A stretch of DNA of 15,141 nt from Pelomonas sp036401055 (GTDB taxonomy: Bacteria; Pseudomonadota; Gammaproteobacteria; Burkholderiales; Burkholderiaceae_C), in assembly GCA_036401055.1 (NCBI GenBank), contig DASWWC010000143.1, positions 1 to 15,141 of the forward strand, read 5' to 3'. The notes below the pieces were generated by a model that saw only the letters and a program-made list of their open reading frames with translations, was not told the origin of the DNA and ran no database searches. A program made the translations under genes and the position numbers. How positions within the stretch are numbered: the first letter of the stretch is position 1; each line of letters opens with the position of its first letter. Of the stretch, positions 8,569-15,141 are shown in pieces.

Positions 8569-10425
8569 ATGGATTCCCCCCTGTCTGAGGTCCCCGCCCC
8601 CCGCGTCATCCGCGAGCTGCCCGACGAGCTGATCAGCCAGATCGCCGCCGGCGAGGTCGTCGAGCGCCCCGCCTCGGTGGTGCGCGAGCTGGTGGACAAC
8701 GCGCTGGATGCCGGTGCCACGAGCATCCAGATCAAGCTGATGGCCGGCGGTGTGCGCGCCATCGTCGTGGAAGACGACGGCTGCGGCATCCCGGTGGCGC
8801 AGCTGCCGCTGGCGCTGAAGCGCCACGCCACCAGCAAGATCGCGAGCCTGAACGACCTGGAGTCGGTCGCGACGATGGGCTTCCGCGGCGAAGCGCTGGC
8901 GGCCATTGCCTCCGTCTCGGACATGGCCATCGCATCGCGCACCGCCGTCGACGCCCACGCCCACCGGCTGGACGCCCGCAGCGGTGAGCTGCAGCCCGCC
9001 GCCCGCGCGCGCGGCACCAGCGTCGAGGTGCGCGAGCTGTTCTTCTCGACGCCCGCACGCCGCAAGTTCCTGAAGACCGACGCCACCGAGCTGGCCCACT
9101 GCGTGGAGGCCGTGCGCCGCCATGCGCTGGCGCGGCCCGACGTGGGCTTCGCGATCTGGCACGAGGGCAAGCTGGTGGACCAGTGGCGCGCCGGCTCCGC
9201 CGAGCAGCGCATCGCCGACGTGCTGGGCGAGGACTTCACTGCAGAAAGCCGCCCCTTCGAGCACAGCGCCGGCCCGCTGGCCTTGACCGGCCGCGCCGGC
9301 CTGCCCGAGGCCGCCCGCTCGCGTGCCGACCAGCAGTACGTGTGGGTCAACGGCCGCTACGTGCGCGACAAGCTCATCAGCCACGCCATCCGCTCGGCGT
9401 ATGAAGACGTGCTGCACGGCCAACGCCAGCCCAGCTACGTGCTGTTCATCGAGATCGCGCCCGAGCTGGTGGACGTCAACGTGCATCCGACCAAGATCGA
9501 GGTGCGCTTCCGCGACGGCCGCGCCATCCACCAGTCGGTGCGCCGCGCCTTCATCGACGCACTCGCGCAGTCGCGCAGCGCCGAGACGGCCGGCGTCGAG
9601 TCGGTCATGGCGCCGCTGGGCTTTGCGCCGACGACCGCCGCCACGCTGTACGTCGCCGAGCCGCGTCCGGCGTATCAGCCTGCCCCGGCCTACACGCCGC
9701 CCGTGCCGCCGACGGCCGAGCAGGTGCGGCTGTCGCTGGTGCAGCACGAGGCGCTGTGGCAACCCCGGGAGCGCGACGAGGCCCCCGCACGGGCGTCCAG
9801 CACACCCACGGTCACGCTGCGCACGCCGCTGCCCGACCAGGACTGGCCGCTGGGCCGCGCCATCGCGCAGATCCAGGGCGTCTACATCCTGGCCGAGAAC
9901 CGGCAAGGACTGGTCATCGTGGACATGCATGCCGCCCACGAGCGCGTCGTCTACGAGCGGCTGAAGGCCAAGCTGGGTTCCACCACCATCGAGAGCCAGC
10001 CGCTGCTGATCCCGGTCAGCTTCGCCGCCACGGCCGAGGAGGTGGCCGCGGCCGAGCAGCATGCCGACACGCTGAACCAGCTGGGGCTGGACGTATCGCC
10101 GCTGTCCACCTACTCGCTGGCCGTGCGCTCGCGCCCGGCGCTGCTGGCTGGCGGCGACCTCGTCGCGCTGACCCGCGAGCTGCTGGCCGAGATGGCCCAG
10201 TTCGACGCCAGCTCGGTGCTGGAGCGCGCGCAGCACGAGATCCTCGCCACCATGGCCTGCCACGGCGCCGTGCGCGCCAACCGGCAGCTGACGCTGGACG
10301 AGATGAACGCACTGCTGCGTGACATGGAAGCCACCGAACGCGCCGACCAGTGCAACCACGGCCGCCCCACCTGGCGCCAGCTCGACATGAAAGAGCTGGA
10401 CGCCCTCTTCTTACGCGGACGCTGA
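8569..10425 (+). CDS. mutL: DNA mismatch repair protein MutL (endonuclease type)
   Basis: MutL couples mismatch recognition by MutS to strand incision and helicase loading. The product is 618 residues, typical for the family. The N-terminal GHKL ATPase has E40/N44 (ELVDNALDAG), the EDDGCGI loop, RHATSKI and GFRGEAL. A Pro/Ala-rich linker (about 350-425) leads to the C-terminal dimerisation domain. That domain carries DMHA-x2-E-x4-E (452-463), ACHGAVRANR from 563 and CNHGRPT (595-601), the metal-binding motifs of nicking MutL proteins such as Neisseria MutL; E. coli MutL lacks them. A putative beta-clamp motif, QPLLIP, lies at 477-482. The ATG at 8569 is chosen because family similarity begins right after it (residues 12-30, RVIRELPDELISQIAAGEVV). 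The frame is open upstream, but that part is the antisense of the DedA gene. The rRNA pseudouridine synthase follows after 3 bp. Confidence 0.98.
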   Translation: MDSPLSEVPAPRVIRELPDELISQIAAGEVVERPASVVRELVDNALDAGATSIQIKLMAGGVRAIVVEDDGCGIPVAQLPLALKRHATSKIASLNDLESVATMGFRGEALAAIASVSDMAIASRTAVDAHAHRLDARSGELQPAARARGTSVEVRELFFSTPARRKFLKTDATELAHCVEAVRRHALARPDVGFAIWHEGKLVDQWRAGSAEQRIADVLGEDFTAESRPFEHSAGPLALTGRAGLPEAARSRADQQYVWVNGRYVRDKLISHAIRSAYEDVLHGQRQPSYVLFIEIAPELVDVNVHPTKIEVRFRDGRAIHQSVRRAFIDALAQSRSAETAGVESVMAPLGFAPTTAATLYVAEPRPAYQPAPAYTPPVPPTAEQVRLSLVQHEALWQPRERDEAPARASSTPTVTLRTPLPDQDWPLGRAIAQIQGVYILAENRQGLVIVDMHAAHERVVYERLKAKLGSTTIESQPLLIPVSFAATAEEVAAAEQHADTLNQLGLDVSPLSTYSLAVRSRPALLAGGDLVALTRELLAEMAQFDASSVLERAQHEILATMACHGAVRANRQLTLDEMNALLRDMEATERADQCNHGRPTWRQLDMKELDALFLRGR

Positions 10426-10428
10426 CCC

Positions 10429-11751
10429 ATGGCCACGATCACCCTCAAGAACAAGAAACCCGGCGCCAAGAGCCCGACATCTCGCACGGCCGACGGCGAG
10501 AAACGCGCGCCGCTGCGCGGCAAGGGCGTCTCCAGGCCGCGGCCCACGCTCGCGAAGGCTCAGGCCGAACGCGCCGAGCGCGAGGAGCGCTACCAGCAGG
10601 CCCAGCAGCAGCGCAACGAGCGGCCGGCGCGAGAAGATCGCCCGCCCCGCGCCAAGCCAACGGGCTTCAGGCCGGAGCGTCCGCCGCAGCGTGGCGAGCC
10701 GTTCCGCCGCGATGAACGCGACGAACGCCCACCCCGCCCCGGCCCACGCCCCGGCGGCTTCAACCCCGATGGCCCGCAGCGCGCCCAACGCGGCGAACCG
10801 GTGCGGCGCAACGAGCACCGCGACGAACGCCCCGGCGACCGCACGCGTGACGACCGCCCGCCGCGCGTCGACCAGCGCCGCGCGTCCAACCGCGGCCCCG
10901 GCTTCGAGCCGCCCCAGCATTCACAACAACGCCCGCAGCAACGTCTGAACCCGGCGCGGCAGGTGGAGGCCGAGGACGGCGAGCGCCTGTCCAAGCGCAT
11001 GAGCGAGCTGAAGCTGGCGTCGCGCCGCGAGGCCGACGAGTGGATCGCCGCCGGCTGGGTGCGCGTCAACGGCAAGGTCGCCGTGCTGGGCCAGCGCGTC
11101 GTCGGCGACGTACAGATCGATATCGACCCCGCCGCACGCCAGCAACAGGCCCAACTCGTCACCGTGCTGCTGCACAAGCCCATCGGCTACGTCTCCGGCC
11201 AGGCCGAGGACGGTTACGAGCCTGCAGCCGTGCTGTTCCAGCCCCAGAACCGCTGGACAGAAGACGCCTCCGGCATCCAGCCCAACGCAGGCCAGCACCG
11301 CAACCTGGCCCCTGCCGGCCGGCTGGACATCGACTCCACCGGCCTGCTGGTGCTGACGCAGGACGGCCGCATCGCCCGCGTGCTGATCGGCGAGGACTCC
11401 GAGGTCGAGAAGGAGTACCTGGTGCGCGTCGAGTACGTCGGCCTGCCCGGCGCCGACCCGTTGCCCGAAGGCACGCTGCCCAACGCGGCGCTGTCCAACA
11501 ACAAGCTCGCGCTGCTGAACCACGGGCTGGAGCTGGACGGCGAGCTGCTCAAGCCCGCCAAGGTCAGCTGGCAGAACGAACACCAGCTGCGCTTCGTGCT
11601 GCGCGAGGGCAAGAAGCGCCAGATCCGCCGCATGTGCGAGCTGGTGGGCCTGAAGGTCGTGGGCCTGAAGCGCGTGCGCATCGGGCGCATCCCGCTGGGC
11701 AACCTGCCCGTGGGCCAGTGGCGCTATCTCGCGCCTTGGGAAAAATTCTGA
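10429..11751 (+). CDS. rluF: 23S rRNA pseudouridine synthase, RluF-like, with long low-complexity N-terminal tail
   Basis: Converts a uridine in 23S rRNA to pseudouridine; RluF acts at U2604. The product is 440 residues against 290 for E. coli RluF. An S4 RNA-binding domain (about 185-232, SKRMSELKLASRREADEWIA) is followed by the RsuA/RluB/E/F-type catalytic domain with D300 in GRLDIDSTG, EKEYLVRVEY and KKRQIRRMCELVGLKVVGLK. The C-terminal block IGRIPLGNLPVGQWRYL and the RRMCE form resemble RluF or RsuA more than RluB. Residues 1-184 are Arg/Pro/Gln/Asp-rich and probably disordered, with imperfect repeats such as QRGEPFRRDERDERPPR and QRGEPVRRNEHRDERPG. The gene starts 3 bp after mutL and overlaps or abuts miaA. 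The family is certain; assignment to RluF rather than another subfamily is moderately sure. Confidence 0.9.
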   Translation: MATITLKNKKPGAKSPTSRTADGEKRAPLRGKGVSRPRPTLAKAQAERAEREERYQQAQQQRNERPAREDRPPRAKPTGFRPERPPQRGEPFRRDERDERPPRPGPRPGGFNPDGPQRAQRGEPVRRNEHRDERPGDRTRDDRPPRVDQRRASNRGPGFEPPQHSQQRPQQRLNPARQVEAEDGERLSKRMSELKLASRREADEWIAAGWVRVNGKVAVLGQRVVGDVQIDIDPAARQQQAQLVTVLLHKPIGYVSGQAEDGYEPAAVLFQPQNRWTEDASGIQPNAGQHRNLAPAGRLDIDSTGLLVLTQDGRIARVLIGEDSEVEKEYLVRVEYVGLPGADPLPEGTLPNAALSNNKLALLNHGLELDGELLKPAKVSWQNEHQLRFVLREGKKRQIRRMCELVGLKVVGLKRVRIGRIPLGNLPVGQWRYLAPWEKF

Positions 11752-12668
11752 ACACACCGATCTGTCTCGCCGGCCCGACCGGCTGCGGCAAGACGGCGGC
11801 GGCACTGGCGATCGCCGAGGTGCTGCCGGTGGAGATCATCAGCGTCGACTCGGCGCTGGTGTACCGCGGCATGGACATCGGCACCGCCAAGCCTACGGCG
11901 GCCGAGCAGGCGGCCGTGCCGCACCATCTGATCGACATCCTGGACCCGCTGGAGAGCTATTCCGCCGCCGAGTTCGTGCGTGACGCCAGGCGCCTGGCGG
12001 CCGAGATCGGCGCGCGTGGCAAGCTGCCGCTGCTGGTGGGCGGCACCATGCTGTACTTCAAGGCGCTGTTCGACGGCCTGTCCACGCTGCCGCAGGCCGA
12101 CGCCGCGCTGCGCGCCGCCATCGACGCCGAGGCCGCCGAGCGCGGCTGGCCGGCGATGCACGCGGAGCTGGCGAAGCTGGACCCCGAGACCGGCGCGCGG
12201 CTGGCACCGGGCGACAGCCAGCGCATCCAGCGCGCGCTGGAGGTCATCCGCCTGACCGGCCAGCCCTTGAGTGCGCTGCACGCCGCGTCACGTGACGAGG
12301 GCGTGGACTGGCCGCTGTTCTCGCTGGAACCCGATGACCGCGCCTGGCTGCACGAGCGGCTGGCACAGCGCTTCGACACCATGCTGGCGCAAGGCCTGAT
12401 CGACGAGGTGAAGGCACTGCGCGCGCGTGGCGACCTGTCGCTGGCGCTGCCGTCCATGCGCTGCGTGGGCTACCGGCAGGTGTGGGAGGCCCTCGACGCC
12501 GACGACTTCTCCGACCTGCGCGACCGCGGCATCGCGGCGACGCGCCAGCTGGCCAAGCGCCAGGTGACCTGGCTGCGCAGCATGCCCCGGCGGCGTGTCG
12601 TCGCCTGCGATGGCGCGCAGCCGGTCCCAGAGCTGCTGGCCGGCTTGCAACGGCTGCTGAACGCATGA
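11736..12668 (+). CDS. miaA: tRNA dimethylallyltransferase MiaA (start codon uncertain)
   Basis: Transfers a dimethylallyl group to N6 of A37 in tRNAs reading UNN codons, the first step to ms2i6A. Visible motifs are the P-loop GPTGCGKT (11772-11795), SVDSALVYRGMDIGTAKP, GGTMLYFKAL, DSQRIQRALEVIRLTGQP, PSMRCVGYRQVW and ATRQLAKRQVTWLRS, giving about 306-316 residues. There is no ATG before the P-loop. In-frame options are GTG 11718, TTG 11736 and CTG 11748. TTG is listed here. CTG 11748 would give M-NTPICLAGPTG, a natural MiaA N-terminus. It also has GGGA six bases upstream and forms a CTGA overlap with the preceding stop codon. The 3' end overlaps the ABC ATPase start by 4 bp. Identity is certain, the start is not. 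Confidence 0.95.
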   Translation: MGKILNTPICLAGPTGCGKTAAALAIAEVLPVEIISVDSALVYRGMDIGTAKPTAAEQAAVPHHLIDILDPLESYSAAEFVRDARRLAAEIGARGKLPLLVGGTMLYFKALFDGLSTLPQADAALRAAIDAEAAERGWPAMHAELAKLDPETGARLAPGDSQRIQRALEVIRLTGQPLSALHAASRDEGVDWPLFSLEPDDRAWLHERLAQRFDTMLAQGLIDEVKALRARGDLSLALPSMRCVGYRQVWEALDADDFSDLRDRGIAATRQLAKRQVTWLRSMPRRRVVACDGAQPVPELLAGLQRLLNA

Positions 12669-13318
12669 CCGTCCTCTCCGCCCGCGGGCTGGCCAAGCGC
12701 TACGTCGACACGCCGGTGTTCGCAGGTATCGATCTCGACCTGGCGTCCGGCGAGATCGTCGCGCTGCTGGGTGAGTCGGGCAGCGGCAAATCCACGCTGC
12801 TGAACTGCCTGGCGGGGCTGGACGAGGCTGATGCGGGTTCGATCACGCTGGCGGGGCAGGACCTGCGGGCGATGGACGACGAGGCGCGGTCGGCGCTGCG
12901 GCGCAAGGAGCTGGGCTTCATCTTCCAGGCCTTCCACCTGCTGCCGCACCTGAGCGTGGCGGACAACGTGGCGTTGCCGTTGCGGCTGCTGGGTTTGCGT
13001 GACGACGGGCGCGTCGTTCAGATGCTGGAGGCGGTGAACCTCGCCGCGTTGTCGGGTCGCATGCCGCGGCAGTTGTCGGGCGGGCAGCTGCAGCGCGTGG
13101 CGATTGCGCGCGCCTTGGTGCACCGGCCGCGGCTGGTGCTGGCGGATGAGCCGACCGGCAACCTGGATGCGCGGCATGCGGCAGAGGTGCTGGCGCTGTT
13201 GCGGCGTTGCACGCAGGACGCGGGCGCGGCTTGTCTGCTGGTGACGCACTCGGACGTGGCGGCGCAGTCTGCCGACCGTCGATTGCGGCTGGACGCGGCT
13301 GGGTTGCATGCGGCGTGA
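12665..13318 (+). CDS. ABC transporter ATP-binding protein, LolD/MacB/YbbA-like
   Basis: Cytosolic ATPase of a type VII (MacB/LolCDE/FtsE-like) ABC system that works with FtsX-type permeases on lipoproteins, peptides or envelope processes. The 217-residue product has Walker A GESGSGKST (36-44), Q-loop Q88 (FIFQAFHLLPHLSVADNV), signature LSGGQ (137-141), Walker B LVLADE (157-162), D-loop GNLD (165-168) and switch H195. The ATG overlaps the miaA stop codon (ATGA). The FtsX-like permease that should partner it begins 639 bp downstream, beyond a palindromic element, in the same direction. LolD is possible, but a miaA neighbour and a single large permease fit a YbbA/YbbP-type system equally well. 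The substrate is not predictable. Confidence 0.94.
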   Translation: MTVLSARGLAKRYVDTPVFAGIDLDLASGEIVALLGESGSGKSTLLNCLAGLDEADAGSITLAGQDLRAMDDEARSALRRKELGFIFQAFHLLPHLSVADNVALPLRLLGLRDDGRVVQMLEAVNLAALSGRMPRQLSGGQLQRVAIARALVHRPRLVLADEPTGNLDARHAAEVLALLRRCTQDAGAACLLVTHSDVAAQSADRRLRLDAAGLHAA

Positions 13319-13336
13319 CTTCGGCTTGACGCCGCC

Positions 13337-13367
13337 GCCCGGCCGGGATTTCGCCCCGGCGGGCGAC
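13337..13367 (+). repeat. Left terminal inverted repeat of the palindromic element
   Basis: It matches the reverse complement of 13892-13922 at 29 of 31 positions, including a 17-base identical core, TTCGCCCCGGCGGGCGA with flanking GCCGGGA. The local stretch CGCCCCGGCGGGCG is itself nearly palindromic. Confidence 0.85.
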
Positions 13368-13369
13368 TC

Positions 13370-13393
13370 ACTTTCTTGGACGCCCAAGAAAGT
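13370..13393. repeat. Left subterminal hairpin
   Basis: ACTTTCTTGG and CCAAGAAAGT form a perfect 10-bp stem around the loop ACGC, directly inside the left terminal repeat. The AT-rich stem stands out against the GC-rich surroundings. No U-tract follows on either strand, so it is not a classical intrinsic terminator. Confidence 0.85.
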
Positions 13394-13500
13394 AAGCAAA
13401 GAAACCGCCCCCGACCGCCCCGCCCCTCGCGTTGCTCGGGGTGCCCTGCGGTACTCAGGTCTTGAGGGCCCGCCCGGAACTCGCGCCGCTACGCTCTGCT

Positions 13501-13547
13501 CGAACAACCGTGCGGAGTCAGTTCTTGAAGTGCGCTGCGCGCACGCC
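13501..13547 (+). repeat. Internal inverted repeat, left copy
   Basis: It pairs with 13709-13755 in inverse orientation at 41 of 47 positions. The shared core includes GCGGAGTCAGT, CTTGAAG and GCGCTGCGCGC. The two copies bracket the less symmetrical centre of the element. Confidence 0.8.
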
Positions 13548-13708
13548 CTCAAGACCTTCCGTTCCTCGGCGGGGCTAAAGGGGGGAAGAGGAATACCAAC
13601 CACCGGACGGCGTGCGCGAGTGGCATCGAGATTCCGACCCGAGGCTGCTGGCTGTTTCGGCTGTTCCATCACCCCCCTTTGGAGGAGCCGAGAAGCGCAG
13701 AACGCCGA

Positions 13709-13755
13709 GGCGCGCGCGCAGCGCGCTTCAAGCACTGACTCCGCGCCGTTGTCCG
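13709..13755 (-). repeat. Internal inverted repeat, right copy
   Basis: Reverse-orientation partner of 13501-13547 within the same element, with six substitutions and no gaps. Ungapped divergence suggests the two arms have mutated independently since the palindrome formed. Confidence 0.8.
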
Positions 13756-13864
13756 ACCACAGTGAGCGCAGCGAACGGAGGGAGTTCGGCGCGGGCCTCG
13801 GCGTTCGAGCATCGCAGGGGACCCCGAGCGCAGCGAGGGGCGACGGAACAGGGGCGACTTTTTG

Positions 13865-13892
13865 CCTTCTTTTTGGTCGCTCAAAAAGAAGG
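13865..13892. repeat. Right subterminal hairpin
   Basis: CCTTCTTTTTG and CAAAAAGAAGG form a perfect 11-bp stem around a 6-base loop. It is nested inside an outer stem, GGGCGAC (13852-13858) with GTCGCCC (13892-13898). It is the counterpart of the left subterminal hairpin, with a different stem sequence, so the hairpin shape appears to be kept more than its bases. Confidence 0.85.
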
Positions 13893-13922
13893 TCGCCCGC
13901 CGGGGCGAACTCCCGGCTGGGC
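13892..13922 (-). repeat. Right terminal inverted repeat of the palindromic element
   Basis: Inverse copy of 13337-13367 with two mismatches. It ends 35 bp before the start codon of the downstream permease, so the element lies within the leader of that gene. Confidence 0.85.
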
Positions 13923-13957
13923 CTGGGCGCCAACCCCAAACACCGACGCGCAGCGCC

Positions 13958-15141
13958 ATGCTGAAACTCTGGCGCCACCTCACCTGGCCCACCTGGCGCG
14001 ACCAGCCCGGCCGTGTCGTGCTGGCCATCGTCGCCGTCATGCTCGGCGTCGCCCTCGCCTTCGGCGTGCAACTGCTCAACGGCGCCGCGCTGACCGAGTT
14101 CGCCCGTGCCGCACGCGGCGTCAACGGCCAGCCCGACCTCATCATCCGCGCGCAGTCAGGCCCGTTGACCGACGCCGACCTGGCCGAACTGCTGAACCGC
14201 CCCGAGGTCGCCGCCGCCAATCCGGTCGTCGAGGGCCGGGCGCTGTGGCCGGGCCAGAGAACGCCGCAGGGCACGGCCCTGTCGATCCAGCTCATCGGCG
14301 TGGACCCGCTCGCGCTGCTGGCCTCGGCCGCCGGCGCGCGGCCACTGGCGCCCGAGCTGGTGCCGCAGCTGGACGGCACCGCCAGCCCGCAAGGCCTGGG
14401 CCTGCTGATGGGCGCACAGACGCTGCACCTCAACGCCGCCGCCCGCCGCCTGCTGCCTGCCGGCCAGACCACGCTGAGCTTGCGCCTGCCCCAGCCCAAC
14501 GGCGCCGCACCGCGCGACGTGAGCTTCACCGTCGGCGGCCGCATCGCCGCCGGCAACGCGCCGCTGGCCGTGCTGGACATCGCCGACGCCCAGGCCCTGC
14601 TGGGCCGCCTGGGCGCGCTGGACCGCATCGACGTGCAGCTCGGCGCGGGCACCGACGCCGCGGCCTGGCAACGCACCCTCCCCGCCCGCTGGCGCGCCAC
14701 GCAGCCCGGCGACGAGGGCGCGCGGCTGGCCGACATGACGCGCGCCTACCGCGTCAACCTTGGGCTGCTGGCACTGATGGCGCTGTTCACCGGCAGCTTC
14801 CTCGTCTACGCCGTGCTGTCGCTGGCCACCGCGCAGCGGCTGCCGCAATGGGCGCTGGTGGGCGTGCTGGGCGTGTCGGCACGCATGCGCTGGCGGCTGA
14901 TCCTGCTGGAAGGTGCCGTCATCGGTGCCCTCGGCAGCGCGCTGGGTCTGGCCTTGGGCCTGGGCCTCGCGGCCGGCGCGCTGAAGCTGATGGGCAGCGA
15001 CCTGGGCCTGCACGGCGCCAGCAGCGACTCCGCCGCGCTGCTGTTCAACCAGCCGCTGCTGTTGCCGGCGCTGAGCTGCGCCGCGCTGGGCCTGGCCGCC
15101 ACGCTGCTGGCCGCGCTGGCGCCGGCGCTCACCGTGCGCCG
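13958..15141 (+). CDS. FtsX-like ABC transporter permease (N-terminal 394 residues, C-terminus beyond window)
   Basis: Inner-membrane permease of the FtsX/MacB/LolC-E superfamily and probable partner of the upstream ATPase. It starts MLKLWRHLTWPTWRDQPGRV, then TM1 (about 19-40, VLAIVAVMLGVALAFGVQLL), the usual N-terminal layout. A large periplasmic domain (about 41-260) follows. Then come TM2 (about 267-290), TM3 (about 312-340) after the cytosolic loop GVLGVSARMRWRLILLEGAV that normally contacts the ATPase, and the start of TM4 (about 367-390). The open frame runs off the right edge; YbbP-like relatives with a second half of membrane segments are about 800 residues. The ATG at 13958 is the only upstream start candidate in frame near the family N-terminus, and it lacks a clear Shine-Dalgarno. 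The palindromic element lies directly upstream. Confidence 0.92.
   Translation, partial: MLKLWRHLTWPTWRDQPGRVVLAIVAVMLGVALAFGVQLLNGAALTEFARAARGVNGQPDLIIRAQSGPLTDADLAELLNRPEVAAANPVVEGRALWPGQRTPQGTALSIQLIGVDPLALLASAAGARPLAPELVPQLDGTASPQGLGLLMGAQTLHLNAAARRLLPAGQTTLSLRLPQPNGAAPRDVSFTVGGRIAAGNAPLAVLDIADAQALLGRLGALDRIDVQLGAGTDAAAWQRTLPARWRATQPGDEGARLADMTRAYRVNLGLLALMALFTGSFLVYAVLSLATAQRLPQWALVGVLGVSARMRWRLILLEGAVIGALGSALGLALGLGLAAGALKLMGSDLGLHGASSDSAALLFNQPLLLPALSCAALGLAATLLAALAPALTVR

Larger units (their letters stand above)
13337..13922. mobile_element. ~586-bp full-length imperfect palindromic element (MITE-like) inside the ABC operon
   Basis: This element nearly fills the 639-bp gap between the ABC ATPase and permease. 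It has 31-bp terminal inverted repeats and AT-rich subterminal hairpins. A 47-bp internal inverted repeat pairs 13501-13547 with 13709-13755 (41 of 47). Further arm similarity lies around 13425-13455 with 13812-13842 and 13560-13590 with 13670-13697, so the whole unit is one long palindrome centred near 13630. The reading frames crossing it on both strands give related Arg/Ser-rich translations from the two arms, as expected from symmetry; they do not look like genes. No transposase is present and no clear target-site duplication was found. Transposon-like origin is inferred from the structure alone. Confidence 0.8.

Noticed and set aside
13319..13957. Target-site duplication flanking the palindromic element
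   Set aside because: The bases outside 13337 and 13922 show only short GC-rich similarity with no clear direct repeat, so insertion by transposition cannot be proven from this copy.
12470..14071. A 533-codon minus-strand open frame crossing the end of miaA, the ABC ATPase and the palindromic element
   Set aside because: It is antisense to two motif-rich genes and continues through a palindromic repeat; its translation has no family features.

Overview
The window looks like chromosomal DNA of a GC-rich betaproteobacterium, most likely a burkholderialean of the Roseateles/Rubrivivax/Leptothrix kind. This is inferred from the strong G/C bias at third codon positions, a MutL with the Neisseria-type DMHA endonuclease motif, and extragenic palindromic elements of a style I associate with these genomes. 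No database search was possible. Twelve protein-coding genes are supported, two of them cut by the window edges. I found no rRNA, tRNA, CRISPR array, integrase or transposase gene.

Layout. (a) 1-747, minus strand: the first 249 residues of the peptide/pyruvate transporter CstA, divergent from a small heat-shock protein (984-1412, plus). The 236-bp gap between them holds a perfect inverted repeat. (b) 1412-1628: the convergent gap between the heat-shock gene and a response regulator, filled by a ~160-bp imperfect palindrome and two small hairpins. (c) 1629-7733, minus strand, transcribed from high to low coordinate: a four-gene unit with 4-bp overlaps or a 17-bp gap. It encodes a secreted tricorn-type S41 protease (1117 aa), a secreted protein of unknown function, a Cache-domain sensor histidine kinase and a LuxR-type response regulator. 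This is the most unusual gene combination here. (d) 7864-8511, minus: a DedA-family membrane protein, divergent from mutL across only 57 bp. (e) 8569-13318, plus: mutL, an RluF-like 23S rRNA pseudouridine synthase with a long disordered N-terminal tail, miaA, and an ABC transporter ATPase. They are packed with a 3-bp gap, an overlap of up to ~16 bp and a 4-bp overlap. (f) 13319-13957: a 639-bp non-coding stretch almost filled by a full-length imperfect palindrome with 31-bp terminal inverted repeats. It separates the ATPase from its probable partner permease. (g) 13958-15141, plus: an FtsX-like ABC permease that runs off the window.

How the genes fit together. Blocks (a), (d) and most of (e) are housekeeping functions: nutrient uptake, proteostasis, envelope maintenance, mismatch repair, and rRNA and tRNA modification. 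Block (c) suggests a periplasmic proteolysis module made together with its own two-component system. The coupling is inferred from gene order and overlaps only. The two palindromic elements are the main non-coding structures, and the second one probably affects expression of the ABC transporter.
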